64,000 bases of DNA from Anaerolineales bacterium UBA5797 (lineage in GTDB: Bacteria > Chloroflexota > Anaerolineae > Anaerolineales > Villigracilaceae): contig DIDP01000008.1 of assembly GCA_002418205.1 (NCBI GenBank), forward strand, positions 139,499-203,498, read 5' to 3'. Made by a program: the position numbers and the translations under genes. Below the pieces are notes generated by a model, which saw only the letters and a program-made list of their open reading frames with translations, made no database searches and was not told the DNA's origin. Each line of letters begins with the position of its first letter. The first letter of the stretch is position 1. Below are positions 1 to 8,414 of this stretch, piece by piece.

Positions 1-1083
1 GGTTCCCTCCCAGGGAATACCTTGTAGTCGGTCCTAAACCGGGAATTATGAATTGACTTTTCTCACGGCGGCAGGTTGTAACCTGCTTATTGTCAAGGTT
101 GGAACTGTATTGTCATTTCATAGACTCATTATGATCATGTTTTGTTTCCGATTCAAGTGGGTGACTGGTAATCCGATAATTTCAGTTCAAAATGGATGCT
201 TTGTCTGCGTTACTGCCATCGGATCGCTGAAACTGGGGATGGCATTGTGATACGGATTCGAACAAAACCGATTCGCTGTAGTTCTTGATGAAAGCACAAG
301 TCTGGTCAGGTGATGATCACAGATGAGATATTTAACCGGCGTAGGCATGGACGTCGATCTGGCTGGTCCACATAAAAAAGTAGAGGGAATGACTCCTAAG
401 CGTGTGGTCACTGATGATTTGATCTGTCCTATTTGCAGGTGGAGAACCTCGATTTACTTTCGTAATCGTTTCAAGGTGCAATTCCTTTGATGAATTGTCC
501 ATAACAAGTCAGTTTCAAAGTCTTGTCTGAAAATCTGTGACTGTAACCCGTTGATGACAAAAAACACTTGAAATGAGTTTCGATTTGTGCTACAAAAAAA
601 TTGATGTACCACATCGCCGCGGCAATATTTAGCGGTGGTTATTTAACTTAGAAGTTGACTGGGGGAGCATCCAGGGTTTTATACGTTCCAGGCGTGCGGC
701 ATGTTAATTTCATATTGCTTGTGGATGGGGGTGTGTATTCATTTGCAAGGAGGGCGTATGCCTTTGAATATCAAGGTGAGTGTGGCGTGTCTCTATCGGG
801 ACACGGATCTTGAACCCTGCCGGTGACGTTGGCGGTTTTTGGCAGTTCTTGCGCTTGTTTTGGCAGTCGTCAAGCGACATAGTGTAGTCATGAAACCGAG
901 AGGAAAGTCCATGAATTTTGGGGATAAGGGTGGCGAATTTCATTCTGTTTGCAGCCAGTTGACGGTGCGAATCGGTATCACTGACGGAGGGCAGCCTATG
1001 AGAGAAAACGAAACCATATTCCACTGACATCACAGGCGGCGTGATGGCTCTGTCATCGAACGCCATTTTCGTTTCTTGAAAAA
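1..1083. other. gene-poor A+T-rich stretch
   Basis: I see no convincing protein gene here. The reading frames present are short, lack a good ribosome binding site except the tiny one at 758, and resemble no family I know. A short hairpin (TTCCCT/AGGGAA) lies in the first 20 bases, and a few A/T-rich promoter-like patches occur around 580-660. The stretch could be the long upstream region of the secreted-protein gene at 1105 or the decayed remains of older genes. Confidence 0.5.
758..826 (+). CDS. possible 22-codon leader or remnant ORF
   Basis: A very strong Shine-Dalgarno (AAGGAGGG, 747-754) stands 3-4 bases before an ATG that opens a 22-codon frame ending in TGA at 824-826. The predicted peptide begins MPLNIKVSV and has no recognisable domain. 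The ribosome binding site is as good as that of real genes nearby, so translation is plausible. The frame could be a leader peptide, a small protein, or the start of a gene that has since decayed. Nothing else supports it. Confidence 0.2.
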   Translation: MPLNIKVSVACLYRDTDLEPCR

Positions 1084-1104
1084 TTGATCACGGGAGGGAT
1101 CAAA

Positions 1105-3033
1105 ATGAACATGAAACTATCAACAAATCGAAAACTCATAAGGATGTTTGCGAACGTCCTGAGTGTCCTTGTCATCCTGGCGCTGGCGTTTCCGGTGGTG
1201 GGGAGTGCGTACGCTGCGCCTTCTTCTCCATTCCTTGGGAAATGGCGCGCGATTGATGTGGATGGGAGTGAGATGTCGCTGGCGATTGGCGGTCCTCCCG
1301 CAGGACCATTCCAAATCACATGGACGGACGACTACATCAGTTACTGCAATGGGGAGGCTGGTATTGTGCGCGGAACCGCTTCGCTCAACGAGAATGATCC
1401 GAATCTCCTCGAGGCTGATGTGCATCTGGAGTGCTTCAGGAGCGGTGCGACGCTCGATTTCCACGTCACGTTCCGCTACCATCCAATCACGAACACGCTT
1501 TCCATTCGCTATTGGTTTGGGCAGGTCACCATCTGGCATCGTCCCGGTGGCGGGCAGGCAGAGGAACCTCCTGCGCTTGGTTTGCGAGTCAACTATGGGC
1601 ATGACTGGGTGGAGAGTTTCTACGAAGCCGGGCATACAGTATGGGTCGCTATCACCGATGGCGATGGGAATCTGAAGGCAACAGCCGAACTTGTTACAGA
1701 GCCAAAGGATTTCTGGGGCGGTGAGACCGGCTTCCAGACACAGTGGTCGGATTGGATTGATCCGGATGGAAATTCGATGGACAACCCGCCCGACATCCAG
1801 CCCTTTGACTGGGTGTATGGATGGGTGGACAACGGTGCCAGCGCCCAGGTGCAGATCGGCGACATCAGCGGGACGATCGATCTTAATGCTGATTCCATCG
1901 AAGGCACGGTCAATGCGCCGTGGTTCTCGGATGAGGTGGAGGTGGATTGTCACTCGTGGGGTGCGCCGCTGCTGGAAGAAATCCTGAAGTACGACACGGT
2001 TCTGCCGGATGGCGAAGACACATATTCCTGCTCCTGGGCAGACGAGTGGAATATTCAACCCTATCAGGATGTGGGTGTGGGGTATTCAGGACCCGATGGG
2101 AACTGGGTGGCAAATGCAATCATTCCACCCAATCCCCGCATTGTCGCTTCAGAAGCCGGGGATTGGTTCTGGGTAACAGAATTCTACCCGGGACTGTTGG
2201 ATCTATTCATCTATGAATCTGCCGATGAGGGTGCAACGCTGTTGTGGTCGGGTCAACAGGAAGCTATAGACCTGTGGGGCATTACAGTCATTGAGCCGAA
2301 TGTCCACGATCTGGATCTGGTGCCGGGCAATTATCTAGTGGTCTCTGATCGGGTGAATCAGAAAAGCCTGGTGCTGCAACCAATCTCTGTGACAGTGTTC
2401 GATACTGAAAATGAGATTATGGCTGGGTTCGCGCCTCCGGGATCGGAAGTCTGGGCGGCGGCAGGTCCACAGGATTGGCAGGAGCGCCTCATGATGACAG
2501 CCGATTCCGCGACTGGTGCATGGCTGGCTGATTTCAAGATCATTGGCTTCGACATCACTGAAGATATGCGAGAATGGAGCTATGTTCACGTCTACGACGA
2601 AGATGGAGACGCAAATGAGGGGAGCACACCTCCGCCGGGAGCCACACTGATTGTCGTCGCCAATCAGGAGGGCTGGGTAGATTCCGGGATTCCCGTCAGC
2701 GCCGGGCAGTCGTTTATGATCAAGGCGTTTGGGCTCATGAATCCCTGCTCAGATACCTACCCCAATGGCGCGGATTACTGCATCTTCTTTACACCACAGG
2801 GTGCGGAAGGCGTGGTGCCGGATGAGAATGAGTTTGGCGACTTCCCCGGACCAGGATTGCGCTTCATGGCGTTGCTGGGGCGGATTGATGACGGTGAGCC
2901 ATTTTACGTCGGTGCAGGTGGCACTTTCACTGCGGAGCGGGACGGTACATTGTGGTTCACTCCCAACGATAATCTTCGCACAGACAATCAGGGTACGTAT
3001 GTTGTGCTGATCTGGCTTGAGCCAATGGGATAA
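1105..3033 (+). CDS. large secreted protein with C-terminal LecA-like domain
   Basis: A 642-residue exported protein. The start is ATG 1105 because GGGAGGG (1092-1098) lies 6 bases upstream; a TTG at 1084 in the same frame has no such site. The first ~40 residues are a classic signal peptide: basic start, hydrophobic core near residues 18-30, and an Ala-rich cleavage region ending AYAAP. The middle is rich in Trp, Asp and Gly and looks beta-rich; I do not recognise it. The last ~125 residues (GWVDSGIPVSAGQ ... GRIDDG ... NDNLRTDNQGTY) match the pattern of the PA-IL/LecA calcium-dependent galactose-binding jelly roll, where Asn/Asp residues of an NDN...DN motif bind calcium. Carbohydrate binding at the cell surface is therefore plausible. 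It is followed by two lipoprotein genes on the same strand. The overall function is unknown. Confidence 0.8.
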   Translation: MNMKLSTNRKLIRMFANVLSVLVILALAFPVVGSAYAAPSSPFLGKWRAIDVDGSEMSLAIGGPPAGPFQITWTDDYISYCNGEAGIVRGTASLNENDPNLLEADVHLECFRSGATLDFHVTFRYHPITNTLSIRYWFGQVTIWHRPGGGQAEEPPALGLRVNYGHDWVESFYEAGHTVWVAITDGDGNLKATAELVTEPKDFWGGETGFQTQWSDWIDPDGNSMDNPPDIQPFDWVYGWVDNGASAQVQIGDISGTIDLNADSIEGTVNAPWFSDEVEVDCHSWGAPLLEEILKYDTVLPDGEDTYSCSWADEWNIQPYQDVGVGYSGPDGNWVANAIIPPNPRIVASEAGDWFWVTEFYPGLLDLFIYESADEGATLLWSGQQEAIDLWGITVIEPNVHDLDLVPGNYLVVSDRVNQKSLVLQPISVTVFDTENEIMAGFAPPGSEVWAAAGPQDWQERLMMTADSATGAWLADFKIIGFDITEDMREWSYVHVYDEDGDANEGSTPPPGATLIVVANQEGWVDSGIPVSAGQSFMIKAFGLMNPCSDTYPNGADYCIFFTPQGAEGVVPDENEFGDFPGPGLRFMALLGRIDDGEPFYVGAGGTFTAERDGTLWFTPNDNLRTDNQGTYVVLIWLEPMG

Positions 3034-3050
3034 TGCGTTTTTCCGCATAT

Positions 3051-3076
3051 GGTGGGGAGGGGCGATCCTCCCCACC
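3051..3076 (+). terminator. strong GC hairpin after the secreted-protein gene
   Basis: GGTGGGGAGG (3051-3060) and CCTCCCCACC (3067-3076) form a perfect 10-bp stem with a 6-base loop, 18 bases after the stop codon. No U-run follows, so it may stabilise the mRNA end or be a weak terminator rather than a canonical intrinsic one. Confidence 0.5.
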
Positions 3077-3096
3077 GCGATCTGAGAGTCTGGTTT

Positions 3097-3109
3097 GCGA
3101 GTTAATGTG
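3097..3109 (+). repeat. copy 1 of a 13-base motif in front of a lipoprotein gene
   Basis: GCGAGTTAATGTG occurs here, about 78 bases before the ATG at 3188, and again at 4030-4042, about 52 bases before the ATG at 4095. An exact 13-base match in two consecutive upstream regions suggests a shared regulatory element or a duplicated segment. Confidence 0.4.
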
Positions 3110-3187
3110 AGCTCGAGATAGACCGTTTTGTACATGGATTTTTCCGTCTGATCCGTTAGGCGGCTTCATTCAAACGAAGGAAGAAAA

Positions 3188-4021
3188 ATGAACAATAAGG
3201 AGGAATTGCTGGAAATTGCAGCAATTCTAGTGACAGCAATTGCCATACTCTTGGGAGCATGTGGCACATCCCCTTCTGCAGTTGCTACTGCAACAGGCAT
3301 ACCCGCTCTCAGCTTAACCCCTGCACTCCAACTGAACCCGATTCCCACAGCGACGGAGACAATGAAAGAATTGGATCTTGTTATCCTTAGCGATTCCTCT
3401 CTATTGGGCGTCGGGAAATATTATGCCGCTTACATCGAAGAGGACCTGAATGCCACGGTCAATCTGCATGACGAGTGGCAGGGGTCTTTGAGCGCGAAAA
3501 CTCTGCTGAAACAATTACAGAAGGAGGAAAGATTGCGCCGCATTCTTCGGGACTCTGAAGTCGTGGTGTACTTCGGCAACCCAGTGGGTAGCGCAACAGG
3601 GGACTGGAGCTGTGTTCCTCGAGCCAATTATGTGAAGGATTGTTCGCCGGAGACCTTCTCTGAATATCAGGCGACTCTGGAGGCAATCGTCGAAGAGATT
3701 CTTGCTCTCCGAGATGGCGCGCCGACGATCATTCGCGCCACGGATTTTTATGTGCCGGTTCTAACCCAATGGCGGGAGGCGGGCTTGGAAGTCGAATGTA
3801 CCCGGTGCATCGAAAACATGGTTGCCGCGGTGCATGAAGCCGCTGCCGCACAAAATATACCCGTGGCTCGCGTCTACGATGCGCTCAATGGACCCAATCA
3901 CGATGTTGACCCCCGAGATATGGGCTACATTGGGGCTGACGACATACACACCAGTGACCTTGGGCAGCAAGTGATCGCCAGCCTTTTACGCGAACTTGGA
4001 TATGAACCCGTGGTGCCTTAA
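3188..4021 (+). CDS. SGNH/GDSL-hydrolase-like lipoprotein
   Basis: A 277-residue protein with a lipoprotein signal: a hydrophobic run followed by LLGAC at about residue 25, so it is probably anchored to the outer face of the membrane. After a Ser/Thr/Ala-rich linker, the mature part opens with a beta-strand and a Ser-containing block (LVILSDSSLLG), and near the C-terminus it has DDIHTSDLGQ. This matches the first block and the D-x-x-H block of SGNH/GDSL hydrolases. The catalytic Ser context is SDSS rather than GDSL, so the substrate (an ester or a sugar acetyl group) cannot be predicted. A GAAGGAAG site precedes the ATG. It lies between the secreted LecA-like protein and an ABC binding lipoprotein, all on the same strand. 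Confidence 0.7.
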   Translation: MNNKEELLEIAAILVTAIAILLGACGTSPSAVATATGIPALSLTPALQLNPIPTATETMKELDLVILSDSSLLGVGKYYAAYIEEDLNATVNLHDEWQGSLSAKTLLKQLQKEERLRRILRDSEVVVYFGNPVGSATGDWSCVPRANYVKDCSPETFSEYQATLEAIVEEILALRDGAPTIIRATDFYVPVLTQWREAGLEVECTRCIENMVAAVHEAAAAQNIPVARVYDALNGPNHDVDPRDMGYIGADDIHTSDLGQQVIASLLRELGYEPVVP

Positions 4022-4029
4022 CTCAGACC

Positions 4030-4042
4030 GCGAGTTAATGTG
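4030..4042 (+). repeat. copy 2 of the 13-base upstream motif
   Basis: Second exact copy of GCGAGTTAATGTG, just after the stop of the SGNH-like gene and before the ABC binding-protein gene. See the copy at 3097. Confidence 0.4.
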
Positions 4043-4094
4043 CAACGGCAAAAAGTTACGCGCGTATGCGCCAACATGACATGAGGAGCATAAG

Positions 4095-5432
4095 ATGAAC
4101 ATTCCAGTATTTTTGCATTGCAAACCTGCCGTTTCAATATTGCTGATCGCATTGACCCTTGTTATGACTGGATGCGGATCGGGGATAACCGAGATTCCAG
4201 CAGCGCCCTCTGCCACCCTCGCCCAACCCACTGCGCCTCCGACCACGCCTCCAACTGATACGCCGATCCCGACAGATACCCCGACCCCAACCGATTCACC
4301 GACACCCTTCGTGCCCAAGGCGACCATCAAGATCGCCAGTCAAAGCCCGTTGTCGGTCCAATTTGCGAACTTTGGAACAGACATCATGCGCAGCGCGGAT
4401 CTGGCGGTCGGGCAATTGGCTGGTCCGTTGATGGAATTGGGATACAAGATGGAACTTGCGTCCCATGATGACCAGAGCGATTTTGGAGTCGCGGCATCGG
4501 TTGCAAAGAAAATCGTCGCCGACTCGGAAATATTATGTGTTGTCGGTCCCTTCACTTCGCGCGTTTTGAATCAAGTGAAAGAGATCTATCATCAGGCGGG
4601 GCTGGCTTTCGTTTCTCCATCTGCGACCGCCGCATTCGCAGCCGCCAGCGGATACCCTGAGGTCAATCGCGTTTTGGGGCGCAACGATGGTGAAGGGGCG
4701 GCTGGCGCGCAGTTTGCCCAAGCCCGGGGTTTTTCGCGTGTTTTCATCATCAGCGAAAACTCGGATATTGGCAGGTTCATCGCGAAGAATTTCAAGAACG
4801 AAGTGAGCCGCCTCGGTGTGACCGTTGTGGGCGATATGTCAACTGACGCGGTGAGGGATTTCGGCAAGCTCATTGAGCGTGTCTTATCGAGCAACGCCGA
4901 CCTGATATATTTCAGTACTCTCAATATTGAGCAGGCAGGTACCTTCTTCAGGGAAGTGCGCGCCGCGGGGTACACGGGCACTTTAATGGGAATGAGCGGT
5001 CTCGATACCCCTTCCCTGCCGGAATTTGCGGGTCCGTTGTTGACTGATGGCGGAGGGATGTATTACACAAACGTTGTCCTCCCCGCCAGCGGTTATCCCG
5101 ATGCCGCCAACTTCATTGAAGACTTCGAGACACTTTACAACACAGTGCCAGAGATGTTTGCCGTGCAAGCCTACGATGCGGCGGGGATATGTCTTAAAGC
5201 CATCGAGGAAGCCTCCAAAGCCAAAAGCGGCGAAATCCCCACGCGCGCCGAGGTTGCCAACGCTGTCCGCGCGCTTCAGGATTTTCAGGGGATTACCGGT
5301 ATGTATAACTTCGATGAGAATGGCGACCCAAATCCGGCGCGATACTTCGTACTTCAGGTTATTTCCACTGATCCGAGTGAATGGAATCAAAATACCCTGG
5401 TTGCCTCGTTTGAGATAGCCCCGCCTCAATAA
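4095..5432 (+). CDS. ABC transporter substrate-binding lipoprotein, LivJ/branched-chain amino acid type
   Basis: A 445-residue periplasmic-binding-protein-type lipoprotein. The signal ends in the lipobox MTGC (about residue 27) and is followed by a Thr/Pro-rich linker to about residue 75. The mature part has the type-I periplasmic-binding-protein pattern of the LivJ/Leu-Ile-Val receptor family: an early IKIASQSPLS strand, SADLAVGQ, a conserved GPFTSRV segment, VSPSATAA, and FVQ/VQAYDAAG near the end. The ligand is probably an amino acid or another small polar molecule. No permease or ATPase genes lie in this window, so it is an orphan binding protein here. GAGGAG lies a few bases before the ATG. 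Confidence 0.85.
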   Translation: MNIPVFLHCKPAVSILLIALTLVMTGCGSGITEIPAAPSATLAQPTAPPTTPPTDTPIPTDTPTPTDSPTPFVPKATIKIASQSPLSVQFANFGTDIMRSADLAVGQLAGPLMELGYKMELASHDDQSDFGVAASVAKKIVADSEILCVVGPFTSRVLNQVKEIYHQAGLAFVSPSATAAFAAASGYPEVNRVLGRNDGEGAAGAQFAQARGFSRVFIISENSDIGRFIAKNFKNEVSRLGVTVVGDMSTDAVRDFGKLIERVLSSNADLIYFSTLNIEQAGTFFREVRAAGYTGTLMGMSGLDTPSLPEFAGPLLTDGGGMYYTNVVLPASGYPDAANFIEDFETLYNTVPEMFAVQAYDAAGICLKAIEEASKAKSGEIPTRAEVANAVRALQDFQGITGMYNFDENGDPNPARYFVLQVISTDPSEWNQNTLVASFEIAPPQ

Positions 5433-5435
5433 TAA

Positions 5436-5834
5436 ATGGAAGACCTCCTCCTTGCGTGGATTCGCTCGGCGCGTAATCGCCCCTTTCTCCTCATCATTGC
5501 CGGACGGCTCTCCGGGTTTCATGATTGGAAGCGGACGCATCTCCCGATCGCCTGTCAGGTGGTCGGCTCCACGATATTCCTCCATTTTGATGGAGAGGAA
5601 CGTTTGACGATTTCCGATGCAGCCGGATTGATCGTGGAGCCCAATGGCGAGCTGTGGGTGGGAGATGCCAGCGAGGTGAGATTCATTTGGGTTTCTGACG
5701 AGAATCCGGCCAAGGATTGTGAGGAGGTCTTCACGAAATTTGGCAGGTTCATTTTATTCAATAGAACGGATGACTTGTACACCACAGGAACGGGTTATAT
5801 GTCATCAGGAGACAAGTTTGTTGTGCTTCGATGA
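5436..5834 (+). CDS. small conserved-looking protein of unknown function
   Basis: 132 residues starting 3 bases after the stop of the ABC binding protein, without a clear Shine-Dalgarno, so translational coupling is likely. The sequence mixes short beta-strand-like segments (TIFLHFDGEERLTISD, GLIVEPNGELWVGDA) with charged turns and has no signal peptide or membrane segment. I do not recognise the family. The amino-acid composition is typical of a folded cytosolic protein, and the complementary strand offers no better gene. It runs convergently into the flavoprotein gene with a 20-base gap. Confidence 0.55.
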   Translation: MEDLLLAWIRSARNRPFLLIIAGRLSGFHDWKRTHLPIACQVVGSTIFLHFDGEERLTISDAAGLIVEPNGELWVGDASEVRFIWVSDENPAKDCEEVFTKFGRFILFNRTDDLYTTGTGYMSSGDKFVVLR

Positions 5835-5854
5835 TTTCCACCCGCCTGCCGCCA

Positions 5855-7084
5855 TTACGAAATTCCCAGCCATTGCAACACGCCATGTCCCGCTGAATAG
5901 CCGCTTGAGAAACAGGCTGTCAACAAATAACCTCCCGTTGGCGCCTCCCAATCGAGCATTTCGCCCGCGCAGAAAACGCCGGGCAGGCTCTTCAACATCA
6001 AATGCTCGTCCAGCGACTCGAACGTCAAGCCGCCCGCACTGCTGATGGCTTCATCCAGCGGGCGCGGCGTGACCAGCAATACAGGTAATGCTTTAATAAA
6101 CCCGGCAAGTTTTTCCGGGTTCGTAAAATCCTGCTTCAAAACAGCCTCGCGCAACAAGCCGGCTTTCACGCCTTTGATCCCCAACGTCTTATCGAGGTAA
6201 CTTGCCAGTGAACGTTTGCCGCGCGGGCGCGATAATTTATCTACAAGCCATTCCAAAGTTCGATCCGGTTTTAAATCCAAATCGATGACCGCCCTGCCAT
6301 TTGCCTCGATTTCATCACGGATCATTGCCGAGGCGGCGTAGATCAGACTTCCCTCCACACCTTCTTTCGTCACGATGAATTCGCCCCGTTGACGAAAATC
6401 CTTGAACGATAAAACTACAGATTTGATCGGATGTCCTTCAAACTTCTCGCGGAAGTGCGGACTCCATGCCGCGTCAAATCCGCAATTGGAGGGACGCAGC
6501 GGTTCGACCTCTGCTCCAGCCTGCCTCAGCCAATCGACCCATGCCCCGTCCGAGCCGAGTCGCCGCCAACTCCCGCCACCCAGGGCAAGGACGACCGCAT
6601 CGGCTTTGATCGTCACCTCGTCATCGGGTGTGACGAACTCCAATAATATGCTCGAGGTGGCGGGAGCAGGTGCAGAGAACCCCCTCCATTTGTGGCGCAG
6701 GTGAAAGGTCACGCCTGAATCGCTCAATCGCTTGAGCCATGCCCTCAACAGCGGACTGGCTTTCATGCCGAAGGGAAAGACGCGTCCCGAGGTCCCCACA
6801 AAAGTATCAATGCCAAGGCTGTAGACCCAGTTACGTAATTCGTCCGCCCCGAATTCTTTCAGCAGGGGTTCGATCTGCGGACGGCGTTTGCCGTATCTTG
6901 AAATGAACACATCGAACGGATCGGAGTGCGTGATGTTCAGTCCGCTCTTGCCCGCCATGAGGAATTTGCGGCCTACCGATGGCATTGCATCGTACACATC
7001 CACCTTCACACCGCGCGCGCTGATGACCTCCGCAGCCATCAACCCCGCTGGTCCGCCGCCGATAACGGCTACTGATGCACTCAT
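5855..7084 (-). CDS. HI0933-family FAD-dependent oxidoreductase (TIGR03862-like)
   Basis: 409 residues. The N-terminus has a Rossmann dinucleotide-binding motif (VIGGGPAGLMAAE), followed by GKSGLNITHSD, the typical BaiN/HI0933-family flavoprotein signature. The C-terminal end GVFCAGEMLDWEAPTGGYLLTACFSSG is the usual second FAD contact of the family. The size fits. The physiological substrate of these flavoproteins is poorly defined. No Shine-Dalgarno precedes the ATG. Instead a TATAAT box ends 6 bases upstream, so the mRNA is probably leaderless. It is transcribed away from the terminator at 7121-7147. Confidence 0.88.
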   Translation of the reverse strand: MSASVAVIGGGPAGLMAAEVISARGVKVDVYDAMPSVGRKFLMAGKSGLNITHSDPFDVFISRYGKRRPQIEPLLKEFGADELRNWVYSLGIDTFVGTSGRVFPFGMKASPLLRAWLKRLSDSGVTFHLRHKWRGFSAPAPATSSILLEFVTPDDEVTIKADAVVLALGGGSWRRLGSDGAWVDWLRQAGAEVEPLRPSNCGFDAAWSPHFREKFEGHPIKSVVLSFKDFRQRGEFIVTKEGVEGSLIYAASAMIRDEIEANGRAVIDLDLKPDRTLEWLVDKLSRPRGKRSLASYLDKTLGIKGVKAGLLREAVLKQDFTNPEKLAGFIKALPVLLVTPRPLDEAISSAGGLTFESLDEHLMLKSLPGVFCAGEMLDWEAPTGGYLLTACFSSGYSAGHGVLQWLGIS

Positions 7085-7090
7085 GGGATG

Positions 7091-7096
7091 ATTATA
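7091..7096 (-). promoter_or_regulatory. -10 box of a probable leaderless promoter
   Basis: On the minus strand a perfect TATAAT is followed by six bases and then the ATG at 7084. A transcript would start at or next to the A of the ATG. No clear -35 box is seen at 17 bp. Confidence 0.55.
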
Positions 7097-7120
7097 TTAT
7101 GCCTATGCTGAACATAAAGA

Positions 7121-7147
7121 AAGACTCCTGAACCGATCAGGAGTCTT
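7121..7147. terminator. bidirectional terminator hairpin overlapping a stop codon
   Basis: AAGACTCCTGA (7121-7131) and TCAGGAGTCTT (7137-7147) form a perfect 11-bp stem with a 5-base loop. The stem includes the TGA stop of the metallopeptidase gene. T-rich tails follow on the plus strand (TTTTT) and on the minus strand (CTTTAT). Confidence 0.75.
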
Positions 7148-8357
7148 TTTGAATCCACTCTCTAATCTGTCCCGGTGTAACCGGTTCTTCAAGCAGGCGT
7201 TTGAAATATTGGTCGTGATCGCCGTGTGCGAAAAGTTCTTCGAGAAGATCATACCCAATGTCGTACGTGAAAACATAGGATCGCGAAAGCGGATTGGAAA
7301 CGAATCGAATGAGATGTTTCCTTTCCTTTTCAGTGGAGAGGGCGTATCTTTGAAGGTATCGCTCCGCCTCAGCCTCGCTCTTGTGCTGGTCGTAGAGCAT
7401 GAACGAAACATTGCCCATGATGCCTCCTGCCTTTTTGAGGGCATTCCCGATCTCTACAATTCGTTTCGAGTCGATGTGCGACATGTTCGCCCGCGGCAGA
7501 AACTCATCCCGATACCACGCGTTCAGCGTATCGTCTGTGAACAGGGCTTCCAGCGCCGAGGTGGCGATCCCTTCCGATACAACGCAGGAGGGGGAGTTGA
7601 TCAAGGCGATTGTATGTTCGTAATAGTTTTTCTCCGTGACAAGTTTTTGTTCCTTGATCGAGAGTTCGGTGTGATGTCCAGGGTAGCCTTCATGCGCGAT
7701 CAGATTCGCCAATTCATTGATCTGCAGGGGCAGGTCGGTATTGATATCGATGCGTGAGCGAAAGCCTCCAAGATACCAGTTGTAGGCACTCCAGGGTCGG
7801 TCGGAGACGAACTCGAGTGTGAAGTCCTCCGCATCGGGCAGGTTGAATTTTTGGCGGGTCAGATCCCGCAGTCTTTTTATGATGGCTGGAAGCAGTTCCT
7901 TTGCTTTCTCAACCGGGATCTCAAGTGCGCGGTTCCATTCCTGTTTGCGCTCAGCGAGGGAGCCGCCACGCGGAAGGAGGTAATCCAATTCCTTGTGTGC
8001 CTGCTCGAAATTGGATTCATCCACCCAGACGGGTTGGACATCGTAGAGCGCCTCCACCTCTTCAGCAAGCGGGACCATTTCGCCGCGCAGTAAGCGCAGA
8101 CTCATCTGCATCCCCTTGACCTGACGCGCTAGAAAGTCTTTGCGTTGCGCGTCCATGCCGTCAGCCTGGGAGATGTCATTCGCAAGTCGGGCAGTTCTCT
8201 CGGTCAGATCTTGAAGCGGGGGTTTTCCAGCTTGTTTTGCCTGCTCCTGCCATGTCTGTGGTCCGAAATAGGCATCCACATAACCGGGCATGTGTTCCTC
8301 GATGGCGAACGCCAACAGGATATATTCCTCAGCTAGGCTTCGGTCAACCTCTTTCAT
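7137..8357 (-). CDS. DUF885-like zinc metallopeptidase
   Basis: 406 residues. The start is ATG 8357 because GGAAGGAG lies 7 bases upstream; an in-frame start at 8399 has no such site. The motif HEGYPGHH at about residues 222-229 is the signature of the DUF885/gluzincin-type peptidases (HExxxGHH). SEGIATSALEA about 35-40 residues later probably supplies the third zinc ligand Glu. The rest is mostly helical, as expected. There is no signal peptide, so the enzyme should act in the cytoplasm, probably as a peptidase or carboxypeptidase of unknown substrate. The hairpin at its stop codon ends the transcript. Confidence 0.78.
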   Translation of the reverse strand: MKEVDRSLAEEYILLAFAIEEHMPGYVDAYFGPQTWQEQAKQAGKPPLQDLTERTARLANDISQADGMDAQRKDFLARQVKGMQMSLRLLRGEMVPLAEEVEALYDVQPVWVDESNFEQAHKELDYLLPRGGSLAERKQEWNRALEIPVEKAKELLPAIIKRLRDLTRQKFNLPDAEDFTLEFVSDRPWSAYNWYLGGFRSRIDINTDLPLQINELANLIAHEGYPGHHTELSIKEQKLVTEKNYYEHTIALINSPSCVVSEGIATSALEALFTDDTLNAWYRDEFLPRANMSHIDSKRIVEIGNALKKAGGIMGNVSFMLYDQHKSEAEAERYLQRYALSTEKERKHLIRFVSNPLSRSYVFTYDIGYDLLEELFAHGDHDQYFKRLLEEPVTPGQIREWIQKDS

Positions 8358-8414
8358 CCGGAAACTCCTTCCAATAAATACACTGAGCGGACAGTTCAAC
8401 TGCCCGCTCGTGAT

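Noticed and set aside
1120..2058. A 312-codon open frame on the minus strand inside the secreted-protein gene
   Set aside because: It is antisense to a gene with a signal peptide and a strong ribosome binding site, and its protein resembles no family. It is a composition-driven shadow.
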